Assembly (NCBI GenBank): GCA_934613505.1
Contig: CAKTTB010000003.1
Location: 93,543 to 157,542, forward strand
Origin: an uncultured Oscillospiraceae bacterium
Lineage (GTDB): Bacteria > Bacillota > Clostridia > Oscillospirales > Oscillospiraceae
DNA: 64,000 bases
Direction of reading: 5' to 3'
Shown here: positions 23,536-32,414 of the stretch, one piece after another
How the letters are laid out: each line of letters opens with the position of its first letter
Numbering within the stretch: the first letter of the stretch is position 1
Program-made: the position numbers and the translations under genes
The notes under the pieces: generated by a model
What the model saw: the letters and a program-made list of their open reading frames with translations, nothing else
Told to the model about the DNA's origin: nothing
The model's database searches: none

Positions 23536-25683
23536 TCACCCCAGCGCGTAAATGACGCGATACAGGAGCTGCTTCCAAAAGCGCTTGTCGGCCAGAAGCT
23601 GCGCGGTCAGCTCGTCCGCGTGCTGCTGCATCGGCGCAAGGTCTTCCCTGCTCAGTTTATGATGGCTGAATCTTGCCTTTTCGGCGATCGCCAGAAATTC
23701 CGCGGGGACCTCCGTTCCGGTCTTTTTTGCGAGCCAGCAGACGTGGTGATACAGCGTGACCGCGCGGCGGTTGCTGGAACCCCTCCCGATCGCGCCGCGC
23801 CGCAGACTGAACAGCAGTGCGCGCCACAGGAAAAGCAGAGCGGCAGCTGTAAGCACCGGCCAGATGTACCGCAGGAGATGGAAGCTCTTTGCCCGCGGTT
23901 CGGCGGAGGGTGCGGGGGCTTCCGGCGCGGTTTCCGGGAGATCAGCGGAGTTTACCGGTTCATCCGGCTGCGGCGCTGGCACCTGATCCGGTTCCGGGTT
24001 CGTTTCAGTGTTCTGATCCGGCGTGGCATCTGCGGCGGCGGGGGCTTCTTCGGCGGCAGGCGTCGGGTCAAGGACGTACCAGCCGACACCATCCACATAG
24101 TATTCCACCCACGCATGTGCGTCGTCGGATGTCACCTCGGTCCACTCGCCTGCGGAGACTGTCGTATAGTACCCTGTCACATACCGGGCGGGAACGTCCA
24201 TGCACCGCAACAGGATGGCCGCTGCGCTGGCAAAGTGGACGCAGTAGCCGGTGTCACTGTCATGCAGGAACCAGGAGACGAAATCCTCGCCGGACGGCAC
24301 GGACGGCGTATTCAGGTCATAGCGTGCGCTGGCTGATACATAATCGCTGACCGCCATTGCAATCTCATGGACGTCATCGCCCGGCTGGACGCCGAGCTGC
24401 GGCAGAAGATCGGCGAGCGCCTGTCGGGTCTCGTCCGGCACCTGTGTATAGGTCTCGTGGACAAAGGCCTCGTAGGGTTCGTTCTGACTGCCGCCGCGCA
24501 TGGCAAAATAGGAGATCGAATAGGATGTCTGCTGCGAGGGGTTTTTGACATAGGCGTCATAATATGGTACGGCGTCCTCCGGCAGCTCGGCCGTAAAGTA
24601 CGGCAGATAATAGATACCGGATTTCATATTCGTCTCGATCTGTATGTCGGGGTGATAAGAGACCGGGACGACTCCGGCCAGCAGCGCGTTCATCATACCG
24701 CCAGTGTCCGGGTAATCGGATTCCGGCAGAGCCTTCCAGTGGTTATCCTCATAGACCGCAAGCGAATCACCGCGCAGATGACACCTGCCGCCGTTTTCCG
24801 ACTGCACGCGCATGACGGCGCGGCCATACTGCCGCATGGGGCCGACGCGGTTGAGGTTGACGTTCGAGACGCTGGAATCCCACAGATAGCTGCCGAGCGT
24901 ACTCGGATTGATGGGTGAAGTAAACCTGACCTGCCCCGTCTGCGCGTCCCGGCGGAAGAGCGTCAGCTTGTCCGCGGCGGTCGCGAGCGTTTCCTGCAGC
25001 TTGTTAGACCAGTCGGCGCGCTCGTAGCCTTCTGACGGGAACACGAGTGCGAGCAGCCCAATCAGCAGCGCCAGCGGGACGGCCAGCAGCAGCGCCAGCC
25101 GGTTCCCTTCCCGCGTCTGCCGCAGCCGCAGCAGCTGCGACAGAAGAAGCAGCGCCAGAACGTCCACCACAAGCAGAATGGCCCACGCCGCGGGCGGCGT
25201 CTGCAAAATGACAAGACACAGCGCCAGCGGCGGCAGCACTGCACCGAGCAGATAAACAAGACTCTCTCCGCGCAGGACTGTCCAGCTGCATAGGAGTGCA
25301 TACGGTATGCTCAGCAGCAGCAAAATGAGCGCTGCGTCTCCGTCCGCCGGTGCGGCAGTCAAAGAGAGGACTTGCAGGCCGGGAAACGCGTCCACATATT
25401 GAGTGCTGATCGCGTAAAGAAGCGTGGAAAAGCTTTCCCAGACAGCGTCCTTCAGATAATATATGCTGCCTGCCAGCAACAGAACTGTGCCCAGCAGCCA
25501 GATCCAGCTTTTCGGCAGCAACAGAAGCGCGGAGCACAAAAGTGCAATGCACACGCAGGCCAGCGCCAGCCGAAGCGTGTCCGCCGGAACAATAAACGAC
25601 GTAATGATGCAGAAGCAAAGCCCGATCGTCAGCGCAGCGGTGCAGAGGACGGACAGAAGAAATGACAGCCTGGATGCTTTCAT
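23536..25683 (-). CDS. TgpA-like transmembrane transglutaminase-domain protein
   Basis: 715 residues. About six N-terminal transmembrane helices (to about residue 215), an extracellular region, then a transglutaminase core whose Cys-His-Asp triad is visible in DTGYCVHFASA, DDAHAWVEYYV and WYVLDPTP. A Pro/Glu/Ala-rich linker, one more transmembrane helix (about 600-620) and a DUF4129-like tail follow. With MoxR and DUF58 upstream it forms the common three-gene cluster whose biochemical role is unsettled. The start overlaps the DUF58 stop by 4 bases. Confidence 0.85.
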   Translation of the reverse strand: MKASRLSFLLSVLCTAALTIGLCFCIITSFIVPADTLRLALACVCIALLCSALLLLPKSWIWLLGTVLLLAGSIYYLKDAVWESFSTLLYAISTQYVDAFPGLQVLSLTAAPADGDAALILLLLSIPYALLCSWTVLRGESLVYLLGAVLPPLALCLVILQTPPAAWAILLVVDVLALLLLSQLLRLRQTREGNRLALLLAVPLALLIGLLALVFPSEGYERADWSNKLQETLATAADKLTLFRRDAQTGQVRFTSPINPSTLGSYLWDSSVSNVNLNRVGPMRQYGRAVMRVQSENGGRCHLRGDSLAVYEDNHWKALPESDYPDTGGMMNALLAGVVPVSYHPDIQIETNMKSGIYYLPYFTAELPEDAVPYYDAYVKNPSQQTSYSISYFAMRGGSQNEPYEAFVHETYTQVPDETRQALADLLPQLGVQPGDDVHEIAMAVSDYVSASARYDLNTPSVPSGEDFVSWFLHDSDTGYCVHFASAAAILLRCMDVPARYVTGYYTTVSAGEWTEVTSDDAHAWVEYYVDGVGWYVLDPTPAAEEAPAAADATPDQNTETNPEPDQVPAPQPDEPVNSADLPETAPEAPAPSAEPRAKSFHLLRYIWPVLTAAALLFLWRALLFSLRRGAIGRGSSNRRAVTLYHHVCWLAKKTGTEVPAEFLAIAEKARFSHHKLSREDLAPMQQHADELTAQLLADKRFWKQLLYRVIYALG

Positions 25684-26654
25684 ACCGGCACCTCCTCTGT
25701 CTCTGGCCGCACGTGATAGCGCCAGTCCGCATTCGGGTATACCCGCGCAGCGATGGACGGCGTATCGCCGGTCAGATGCGTCTGCAGAAGCGTCCGTAGA
25801 AGATCGTCCAGATCCTCCGGCGTTTTGATGGCCTTGGAATGCGGAACAAGACCGTCCGGCTCCAGCCAGTCGATCTGATGCGCAACTTCCCTCTCACTCA
25901 GCCAGCCCGACAGCCATAGAAGCTGCCGGAGCGTGCTGTCCAGCTGCGTGCGCGTGCCGGAAAAGTCAAAGCTCAAAACGATCAGGCCGAGATTCGGCTC
26001 CTCCGCTTCGCGGACGATCAGCTTGTCCGTCTTGGCGGAGAGCTTCCAGTGGATCTCGTGCAGACTGTCGCCCGGACGGTATTCGCGCAGATCGTGGATC
26101 TCCGAGAAGCCGCCGCCGGGTTTCGGATGATAGGAGCGGTATTGGAACTGGCTGAGGTTCGGAAGAACCGCCGGCTCCTGCGGCTCCGGCTCTACCGAGA
26201 TGCGGCAGGAGGCCGGCAGCTGCATGGGCAGGCTGAACAGCCCTAGCGCGTCACAAACGCGCGCGCGGGTCAGGCAGAAGGTCTGCAGCCCCGCGTGGCG
26301 CGTATCGACGCGCATGGAAAACCCGCCTGTCCCGCCAAGCTGCAGCTGCTGGATGTGCTGTTCGCCGCTGACGGCATCCTGCACGCACAGCTGCAGGCGG
26401 CAGAGACTGACAGGCAGGCTGGTCTGGTGCTGCGCCAGCAGCCGGTACTGCGCCTGCTGGCCGCAGAAGCAGCGCGCGGGCAGCTCCGGCACATAGAATG
26501 CGCGCATCATGGCTGGCAGGCTGAGTGCCAGAGAAAAGATAGGCAGCAGCACGGCGAGCAGCAGCAGAAAAAACGAGAACCAACCCGTATAAAAGCTGTG
26601 AAAAATAACGGTGACCAGCAGAAACAGAGCGTAAATGATCCGATTTTTTGCCAT
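25680..26654 (-). CDS. DUF58 domain protein
   Basis: 324 residues. Two N-terminal hydrophobic segments (about 5-50) are followed by a beta-rich region and the DUF58 core, recognisable by EIHDLREYRPGDSLHEIHWK and the following LSAKTDKLIVREAEEP. DUF58 has a von Willebrand A-like fold and is encoded almost always beside a MoxR ATPase, with which it may form a chaperone-like system. Starts 4 bases after the MoxR stop. Confidence 0.88.
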   Translation of the reverse strand: MAKNRIIYALFLLVTVIFHSFYTGWFSFFLLLLAVLLPIFSLALSLPAMMRAFYVPELPARCFCGQQAQYRLLAQHQTSLPVSLCRLQLCVQDAVSGEQHIQQLQLGGTGGFSMRVDTRHAGLQTFCLTRARVCDALGLFSLPMQLPASCRISVEPEPQEPAVLPNLSQFQYRSYHPKPGGGFSEIHDLREYRPGDSLHEIHWKLSAKTDKLIVREAEEPNLGLIVLSFDFSGTRTQLDSTLRQLLWLSGWLSEREVAHQIDWLEPDGLVPHSKAIKTPEDLDDLLRTLLQTHLTGDTPSIAARVYPNADWRYHVRPETEEVPV

Positions 26655-26658
26655 GGTA

Positions 26659-27585
26659 TTACAATCTTGGCGCAGGGACCTGCCGCAGGATCTCCTCGAG
26701 GATCTGCTGCGCGCCGACCTGACGGGCGTCGGCCTCCGGCGCGAGGAGCAGGCGGTGCGCGATGGTCTGCGGGAAGGTTACCTGAATGTCCTTCGGAACG
26801 ACATAGTCCCGCTTCTGCACATAGGCGACGGCCTTGGCCATCGCCGTGAGTGAGAGCGTCGCGCGCGGGCTGGCGCCGCGCAGGATCAGCGGATGCTGGC
26901 GCGTGGCGCCAATCAGGGAAACGATATAGTCGACAAGCTCAGGCTTGATGTAAACGGCGGCGGCCTCGTCCTGCATGGCAATCAGCTCCTGCCGGGACAG
27001 AACGGGATTGACCGTCTGCAGCGGATTGACGCCCTGCCGGGCAAGCACCATGTTGCGCTCGTCCGCAGGCTCCGGGTAGCCGATGGACAGGCGGATGGTG
27101 AACCGGTCCATCTGCGAATCCGGCAGCAGCTGCGTGCCGGCGGCGCCGGTTGGATTCTGCGTGGCAAAGACAATGAACGGCTGCGGGATCGGATGGCTGA
27201 TGCCGTCGACCGTGACCTGGCCCTCTTCCATGGCCTCGAGCAGCGCGGACTGTGTACGCGAGGTCGCACGGTTCAGCTCGTCTGCCAGAAACAGATTGCA
27301 GAGAACTGCGCCCGGCTGATAGATCAATTTGCCGGTCTCCTTCTGATAGACGGAATAGCCGGTGATATCGGACGGCAGAACGTCCGGCGTAAACTGCACC
27401 CGGCCGTAATCCAGACCCAGCGCGCGGGAAAAGGCTAACGCCATGGTCGTCTTGCCGACGCCAGGGATATCCTCCAATAAAACATGCCCTCTTGCAAGCA
27501 GGACAGTCAATACCCAGACAAGTACGCGGTCCTTGCCGCATACCGCTTTTTTGACTTCTTCCAGGATCCTTCCTGTCTGGTTCAA
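26659..27585 (-). CDS. MoxR family AAA+ ATPase
   Basis: About 308 residues. Walker A lies in LLEDIPGVGKTTMALAFSRA, Walker B in NLFLADELNRA, with the sensor-1 FVIFATQNPTGAAGT and the arginine finger region DRFTIRLSIGYP; the C-terminal lid has GASPRATLSL. I chose the TTG at 27585 because AAAGGAGG lies 7 bases upstream on the minus strand; the longer frame runs into the pfkA promoter region. First gene of the MoxR-DUF58-TgpA operon. Confidence 0.9.
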   Translation of the reverse strand: MNQTGRILEEVKKAVCGKDRVLVWVLTVLLARGHVLLEDIPGVGKTTMALAFSRALGLDYGRVQFTPDVLPSDITGYSVYQKETGKLIYQPGAVLCNLFLADELNRATSRTQSALLEAMEEGQVTVDGISHPIPQPFIVFATQNPTGAAGTQLLPDSQMDRFTIRLSIGYPEPADERNMVLARQGVNPLQTVNPVLSRQELIAMQDEAAAVYIKPELVDYIVSLIGATRQHPLILRGASPRATLSLTAMAKAVAYVQKRDYVVPKDIQVTFPQTIAHRLLLAPEADARQVGAQQILEEILRQVPAPRL

Positions 27586-27715
27586 GCCAATGCCTCCTTT
27601 TCTTTCGTATCTTTTATAAAGTAAGTATAGCACATCTGCGGCGCGGGAAACATGAATTTTTCCTGAAGATTCCGGTTTACCGGAAAAGAGTTGCGCAGGG
27701 CGCTGCAATTGCCTG

Positions 27716-27744
27716 TTTACTTTTTTCTCCTTTTGGGATATGAT
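27716..27744 (+). promoter_or_regulatory. Promoter of pfkA
   Basis: TTTACT (27716-27721), 17 bases, TATGAT (27739-27744), about 52 bases before the pfkA ATG. It lies in the divergent region between the MoxR gene and pfkA. Confidence 0.75.
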
Positions 27745-27795
27745 ATTATTGCAAAGGGTTTGGAAACTTCAACTACGAAAGGAAGGTTCTGCAAT

Positions 27796-28779
27796 ATGGA
27801 AACTGCAGTCAAGCGCATTGGCGTACTTACCTCCGGCGGCGATGCCCCCGGCATGAATGCCGCGATCCGTTCTGTCGTACGCGCGTGCACATATATGGGA
27901 ATCGAATGCGTCGGCATCCGCCGCGGCTACAATGGCCTGATCAACGGCGACTTTGTGATGCTGAACAACAAAAACGTCGCGCACATCATCAACCGCGGCG
28001 GCACGATGCTCTATACCGCACGCAGCGACGAGTTCCGCACGCTGGAGGGCCAGAAGAAGGCGGCCGCGACCTGCAAGCTGCTGGGTCTTGACGGTATCGT
28101 CTCCATCGGCGGCGACGGCTCGTTCCGCGGCCTCGTGGAGCTGGCCAAGCAGGGCGTTTCCGTCGTTGGAGTGCCAGCGACGATCGACAACGATATTGTC
28201 TGCACAGACTATACGATCGGCTTTGATACGGCGGCCAATACGGCGGTCGAGGCGATCGACCGGCTGCGCGACACCATGCAGTCGCATGAGCGCTGCTCGG
28301 TCGTGGAGGTCATGGGCCGCAACGCAGGCCATCTGGCGCTGTATGTCGGTCTGGCGACCGGTGCGACGGCGGTTCTGGTGCCGGAAAAGCCGGTGGACTT
28401 TGACCGCGACGTGATCGGTCGGATCCGTCAGGCACGTCTGGCCGGCAATACGCACTTTATGATCATCGTGGCAGAGGGTGCAGGCAGCGCGATCGAGATC
28501 GGCAAGGGCATCCATGAAGAGCTGGGGCTGGATCCGCGTGTGACGATCCTTGGCCATATCCAGCGCGGCGGCACGCCGTCTGCGCGCGACCGCGTCATGG
28601 CGAGCCGTATGGGCTATCATGCGGTCAAGGTTTTGGCCGAGGGCAAGACGAACCGCGTCATCTGCGCGCAGTCCGGCAAGATGGTCGATATCGATATTAC
28701 CGAGGGCCTGTCCATGAAGAAGGGCCTCAATGAGCAGCAATACGAGGTGCTGCAGGCCATGACAGGCATCGACAACTGA
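27796..28779 (+). CDS. pfkA: ATP-dependent 6-phosphofructokinase
   Basis: 327 residues, standard bacterial PfkA. It phosphorylates fructose 6-phosphate in glycolysis. Motifs: TSGGDAPGMNAAIR (ATP), GGDGSFRG (the Gly after GGD marks ATP rather than PPi use), PATIDNDI with the catalytic Asp, GFDTAANTA, EVMGRNAGHLAL and LGHIQRGGTPSARDR. ATG 27796 has GAAAGGAAGG upstream; the longer frame reaches into the promoter. Single-gene transcript ending at a strong terminator. Confidence 0.97.
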   Translation: METAVKRIGVLTSGGDAPGMNAAIRSVVRACTYMGIECVGIRRGYNGLINGDFVMLNNKNVAHIINRGGTMLYTARSDEFRTLEGQKKAAATCKLLGLDGIVSIGGDGSFRGLVELAKQGVSVVGVPATIDNDIVCTDYTIGFDTAANTAVEAIDRLRDTMQSHERCSVVEVMGRNAGHLALYVGLATGATAVLVPEKPVDFDRDVIGRIRQARLAGNTHFMIIVAEGAGSAIEIGKGIHEELGLDPRVTILGHIQRGGTPSARDRVMASRMGYHAVKVLAEGKTNRVICAQSGKMVDIDITEGLSMKKGLNEQQYEVLQAMTGIDN

Positions 28780-28786
28780 AAACCGA

Positions 28787-28827
28787 AACAAACGGGCGTG
28801 CTGCAATTGGCAGCACGCCCGTTTGTT
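28787..28827 (+). terminator. Terminator of pfkA (bidirectional)
   Basis: An 18-bp perfect stem (28787-28804 with 28810-28827), loop AATTG, with A-rich and T-rich ends. The space to 28971 contains nothing further that I recognise. Confidence 0.9.
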
Positions 28828-28971
28828 ATCCCGCAGCAGCCTCTGACGGCACCAATCATTCCCCTCTCTCCTCAAAGCAGCAGCGCTTCGAACGCGGAAC
28901 GCGGAAGCTGCGGCTGCCAAATAAAAAACACTTGATGCCAAAACCGCATGGGATGACGCAGATATTTGAAG

Positions 28972-29853
28972 CTATGCCTTGGGATGGTATTTGTTGTAGA
29001 CGGCCTTCAGGTTCTGCTTGACAAGCTGGGTGTAGACCTGCGTGGAGGAAATATCGCTGTGGCCGAGCATCTGCTGAATGGAGCGGAGATCGGCACCGTT
29101 TTCCAGCAGATGCGCCGCAAAGCTGTGGCGCAGTGTGTGCGGGGTGATATCCTTGTCGATATGTGCCTTTTCCTGATAGTATTTGATGATCTTCCAGAAG
29201 CCCTGACGGCTCATACGCTCGCCGGAGACATTGACGAACAGCGAATGTTCGGTCGGAACGGCGATCATTTTGGGGCGGACCGTGTCGATATATTCGTGCA
29301 GCGCCTGCAGCGCCTCGGGGTAGATCGGGATGATCCGTGTTTTTTCGCCGCTCTCGCAGCGGATGAAGCTGCCGGGAAGACTGACGTCGTCGATGTTGAG
29401 ACCAATCAGCTCGCTGACGCGGATGCCTGTCGCGTAAAGGACCTCGAGCATGGCCTTGTCGCGGCAGCCCTTCATTTCGGATACCTTGGGCTGCTGCAGA
29501 AGCAGCTCGACCTCTTTGCCGGTCAGGATCTGCGGCAACTTTTTTTCGGCCTTGTCGACCTTGATGTTCTGGATGGGGTTCTGTTCGATCTCGTGATTCT
29601 GGATGGCGAATATGTAAAGACTTTTGATGGAGGCCAGCGCGCGGGAGATGGTAGCGGCGGATTTGCCGTTGGCCTTCATGCTGCCCATGTAGCCGGATAC
29701 GACGGTCGGATCGGCATCGAGAACATCGATCCCCTCGGCAGTGAGATATGACGCGTACTGACGAAGATCGCGCATGTACGATGCGACGGTATTGTCGGAC
29801 GCGTGTTTGATATGAATGAGATAATCCTCATATCGCACAATAATGTTACTCAT
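28972..29853 (-). CDS. xerD: Site-specific tyrosine recombinase XerD
   Basis: 293 residues, the usual XerD length. The catalytic set is complete: ATGIRVSELIGLNI (Arg), HTLRHSFAAHLLENGADLR (His-x-x-Arg), LGHSDISSTQVYTQL (His, Tyr). XerD with XerC resolves chromosome dimers at dif. ATG 29853 has GGAAGG 7-8 bases upstream; the longer frame lacks a site. It has its own promoter with a leader of about 146 bases. Confidence 0.92.
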   Translation of the reverse strand: MSNIIVRYEDYLIHIKHASDNTVASYMRDLRQYASYLTAEGIDVLDADPTVVSGYMGSMKANGKSAATISRALASIKSLYIFAIQNHEIEQNPIQNIKVDKAEKKLPQILTGKEVELLLQQPKVSEMKGCRDKAMLEVLYATGIRVSELIGLNIDDVSLPGSFIRCESGEKTRIIPIYPEALQALHEYIDTVRPKMIAVPTEHSLFVNVSGERMSRQGFWKIIKYYQEKAHIDKDITPHTLRHSFAAHLLENGADLRSIQQMLGHSDISSTQVYTQLVKQNLKAVYNKYHPKA

Positions 29854-30005
29854 GCCGTAATCCTTCCGATCACAAAATTGGGAAACGCAGACTCGCACAA
29901 TTACAAGATGGCGAAAAAATCACACAGAACCTGTGGACTTAAGAAATCTTAAGGAATTATGCAGGCAAAATTATTTCTACCTGCTGATCAACAGGAAGTG
30001 CTGTT

Positions 30006-30034
30006 ACTATACCGCAAACATCGGAATTTTTCAA
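30006..30034 (-). promoter_or_regulatory. Promoter of xerD
   Basis: On the minus strand TTGAAA (30029-30034) and TATAGT (30006-30011) with a 17-base spacer. The leader to xerD holds a short CCTGTTGATCAGCAGG palindrome. The remainder of 30035-30214 is AT-rich with no gene seen. Confidence 0.78.
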
Positions 30035-30214
30035 GGAAAAAGAAGACATTTCGAAATTTTTGTAAATTATGACTAGGAGTTATGTTAATTGTATTATGTA
30101 AATAAAGCAACTGCGCGAGTGGTGAAAAGCCGCACTTTTTCAAAAAAACACAATATATAGTGCCGCTCTCTGCATGAAAAATCGAAATCTTGAAATGGTT
30201 TATTTCCTGCAAGA

Positions 30215-30255
30215 CATGTGTCAAAAAGTAAATTTTATTTACCTTTTGACACATG
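30215..30255. repeat. 18-bp inverted repeat with 5-base loop
   Basis: CATGTGTCAAAAAGTAAA (30215-30232) and TTTACCTTTTGACACATG (30238-30255) pair at 17 of 18 positions. Outside them TTCCTGC (30204-30210) and GCAGGAA (30255-30261) also match, offset by 5 bases (AAGAC). It lies 12 bases after the stop of the next minus-strand gene but has no T run on either side, so it is not a standard terminator. Confidence 0.75.
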
Positions 30256-30266
30256 CAGGAATACCA

Positions 30267-30668
30267 TCATCGCCTGCGGCGTGCAGAACGCGGTTTCTGC
30301 CGGCAGCTGACCAGCCCGGCGAGCAGTGCGGCGGCCGCGGTGCAGATGAGAAACGGCACTGCCCTGCCCGGCTCCGCGCCGAGGAACAGAAGCCGGACTG
30401 CGGTACAGATGACGGCATAGCATCCACCGGCGGCGAGCGCGCACAGGAGCTTCTGCCCGGTGCTGCGGCGGGTCACGAGAACACAGCCGAGAAAAACGGA
30501 CAGCACGTTGACGGCGCTTGCCGCGGCGGATATCTTCTGCTGCGGGATCACACCTGCCATGACGAGCGCCGCGCCCAGCGCGGAAAGCACGAGCGTGAAA
30601 ACGCAGGCCAGTGCGAAGGCCAGAAGAACGGTTTGAAGAAATCTGCTGCTGATCGATTGAGCTTGCAT
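30267..30668 (-). CDS. TIGR04086-type small membrane protein
   Basis: 133 residues with four hydrophobic helices (about 12-38, 50-68, 75-95, 100-120) and a basic C terminus (RQKPRSARRRR). Proteins of this kind lie beside yajC in many Clostridia and carry the TIGR04086 label; function unknown. It follows the yajC terminator, with AGGAGGGGA before its ATG. Confidence 0.7.
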   Translation of the reverse strand: MQAQSISSRFLQTVLLAFALACVFTLVLSALGAALVMAGVIPQQKISAAASAVNVLSVFLGCVLVTRRSTGQKLLCALAAGGCYAVICTAVRLLFLGAEPGRAVPFLICTAAAALLAGLVSCRQKPRSARRRR

Positions 30669-30716
30669 AGTGGTCCCCTCCTCTTTTTTACAAGCGTATG
30701 TGTCAGCGCATAAAAA

Positions 30717-30743
30717 AGAACCGGCTGTGTAACAGCCGGTTCT
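30717..30743 (-). terminator. Terminator of yajC
   Basis: AGAACCGGCTGT (30717-30728) and ACAGCCGGTTCT (30732-30743) form a perfect 12-bp stem with a 3-base loop. On the minus strand it is followed by six T, so it ends the yajC transcript and limits read-through to the small membrane protein gene. Confidence 0.9.
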
Positions 30744-30773
30744 GTAAGACCAGAATCCAGAGCAGGAACGGAA

Positions 30774-31169
30774 TTATTTTTCCTTCTTTGCCTGCTTTTC
30801 CTTCTTTTCTTTTTCCTTCTGCTCCTTGCGGGCGGCCAGCGCGGCAGCCTTCTGCTTGGCAGCTTCCTTCTCCGCCGTGTTGTTGGTGGAGACGGCAAAC
30901 TTGGCAAACTCAACGCGGACGCGGTCGGTGGTGGTCTCGATGACGAGGGAATCGTCCTTGATGGAGACGATATTGCCGATGATGCCGCCGATGGTCGTGA
31001 TGTTGTCGCCGACCTTCAGGGAGTCACGCATCTGCTGCGCTTCCTTCTTGCGCTTGTTCTCGGGGCGGATCATAAAGAAGTAGAACACCGCGATGAGAAT
31101 GACGAACATGAGAATCATGGAACCACCACCGGCGGTACCGGCTGCAGCTGACTCTAAGAAAAGGTACAT
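30774..31169 (-). CDS. yajC: Preprotein translocase subunit YajC
   Basis: 131 residues. One N-terminal transmembrane helix (about 15-37; MILMFVILIAVFYFFMIRP) ending in the family motif FYFFMIRPENKRKKE, then the GDNITTIGGIIGNI domain. The C terminus is a Lys/Glu/Ala-rich tail unusual in length, probably a charged helix. YajC is an accessory part of the SecDF-YajC complex. ATG 31169 has GGAGG 7 bases upstream; the longer frame begins before this site. Confidence 0.93.
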   Translation of the reverse strand: MYLFLESAAAGTAGGGSMILMFVILIAVFYFFMIRPENKRKKEAQQMRDSLKVGDNITTIGGIIGNIVSIKDDSLVIETTTDRVRVEFAKFAVSTNNTAEKEAAKQKAAALAARKEQKEKEKKEKQAKKEK

Positions 31170-31198
31170 GGTCTTTCCTCCATATTTGAATTTCATTT

Positions 31199-31227
31199 AT
31201 TATATCGTGCCAGCGGATGTTTTTCAA
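31199..31227 (-). promoter_or_regulatory. Promoter of yajC
   Basis: On the minus strand TTGAAA (31222-31227), 17 bases, TATAAT (31199-31204); the -10 is consensus. It is placed after tgt, so yajC is transcribed independently of queA-tgt. Confidence 0.82.
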
Positions 31228-31262
31228 GTCGGGATGGCAGAAAAACTTAAGTATTTATAAAT

Positions 31263-32393
31263 TTATATTTTTTCTGCCAGCTTTTCCGAATATTCCGCGC
31301 GGAACGCCCCGAACGAGCCTTCATCCAGACTGTCCCGGATGCGCTTTGTCAGCGTATTATAAAAATACAGATTATGCATCACGGAAAGCCGCATCGCGAG
31401 CATCTCCTCCGCCTTGAACAGGTGGTGCAGATACGCGCGGGAATACCGCCTGCAGACCGGGCAGCCACACTGCGGGTCAATGGGGCCGTCGTCTCTGGTA
31501 TACTTGGCGTTTTTCAGATTGATGCTCCCCTGCCATGTGAAGAGCTTCGCGTGCCGCGCGTTTCTGGCCGGCATGACGCAGTCGAAGAAATCCACGCCGC
31601 GCGCAACAGCCTCGATGATATTTGACGGTGTACCGACGCCCATCAGATACCGCGGCCGGTCCTTCGGCATATACGGCTCGACAGCCTCGATGATCTCATA
31701 CATGACCTCCGTCGGCTCGCCCACGGCCAGCCCGCCGATGGCGTAGCCGGGAAGATCGAGCTTGGCGATCTCCTTCATGTGCCAGATGCGCAGATCCTTG
31801 AACGTAGCGCCCTGATTGATGCCCCAGAGCTGCTGGCCCGGGTTGACGGCGCCCGGTTCGGCATTGTACTTTGCAAGCGCATCCTTGCAGCGGGCGAGCC
31901 ATCTGGCTGTCCGCTCGCAGGAGGCCTTGGCATACGGGTATGTCGCCGGGTTTTCCACGCATTCGTCAAACGCCATGGCAATGTCGGAGCCAAGGTTGGA
32001 CTGGATGCGCATGCTCTCCTCCGGTCCCATGAAGATCTTGTGGCCGTCCAGATGAGAGGCGAACGTAACGCCCTCCTCCTTGATCTTCCGCAGACCGGCC
32101 AGAGAAAAGACCTGAAATCCGCCGGAATCCGTCAGGATGGGGCCGTTCCACGTCATGAATTTGTGCAGGCCGCCCATATCACGGACGACCTCGTCTCCCG
32201 GCCGCAGATGCAGATGATACGTGTTGGACAGCTCTACCTGCGTGCCGATGGTTTCCAGATCCGCTGCGGATAATGCGCCCTTGATCGCGGCCTGCGTGCC
32301 GACATTCATAAAGATCGGCGTCTGCACGGTCCCATGCGGGCAGGAAAACTCCCCGCGCCGGGCCGCGCCCTCTGTTTTCAGTACTTTGAACAT
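31263..32393 (-). CDS. tgt: Queuine tRNA-ribosyltransferase (bacterial TGT)
   Basis: 376 residues. It exchanges guanine 34 for preQ1 in tRNAs with GUN anticodons. Visible: LTDSGGFQVFSLAGLRKI (catalytic/substrate Asp), GYAIGGLAVGEP, RYLMGVGTPSNI, and the C-terminal zinc site CGCPVCRRYSRAYLHHLF with three Cys and a His. The start has GAGG 5 bases upstream and lies 21 bases after queA, so the two queuosine genes are one operon. Confidence 0.97.
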   Translation of the reverse strand: MFKVLKTEGAARRGEFSCPHGTVQTPIFMNVGTQAAIKGALSAADLETIGTQVELSNTYHLHLRPGDEVVRDMGGLHKFMTWNGPILTDSGGFQVFSLAGLRKIKEEGVTFASHLDGHKIFMGPEESMRIQSNLGSDIAMAFDECVENPATYPYAKASCERTARWLARCKDALAKYNAEPGAVNPGQQLWGINQGATFKDLRIWHMKEIAKLDLPGYAIGGLAVGEPTEVMYEIIEAVEPYMPKDRPRYLMGVGTPSNIIEAVARGVDFFDCVMPARNARHAKLFTWQGSINLKNAKYTRDDGPIDPQCGCPVCRRYSRAYLHHLFKAEEMLAMRLSVMHNLYFYNTLTKRIRDSLDEGSFGAFRAEYSEKLAEKI

Positions 32394-32414
32394 AAATACC
32401 TCAATATAGTTTAT

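Noticed and set aside
30110-30146. GAGTGG...CCGCACTTTTT as a terminator before xerD
   Set aside because: The arms pair over only four bases before mismatches, so it is too weak to call.
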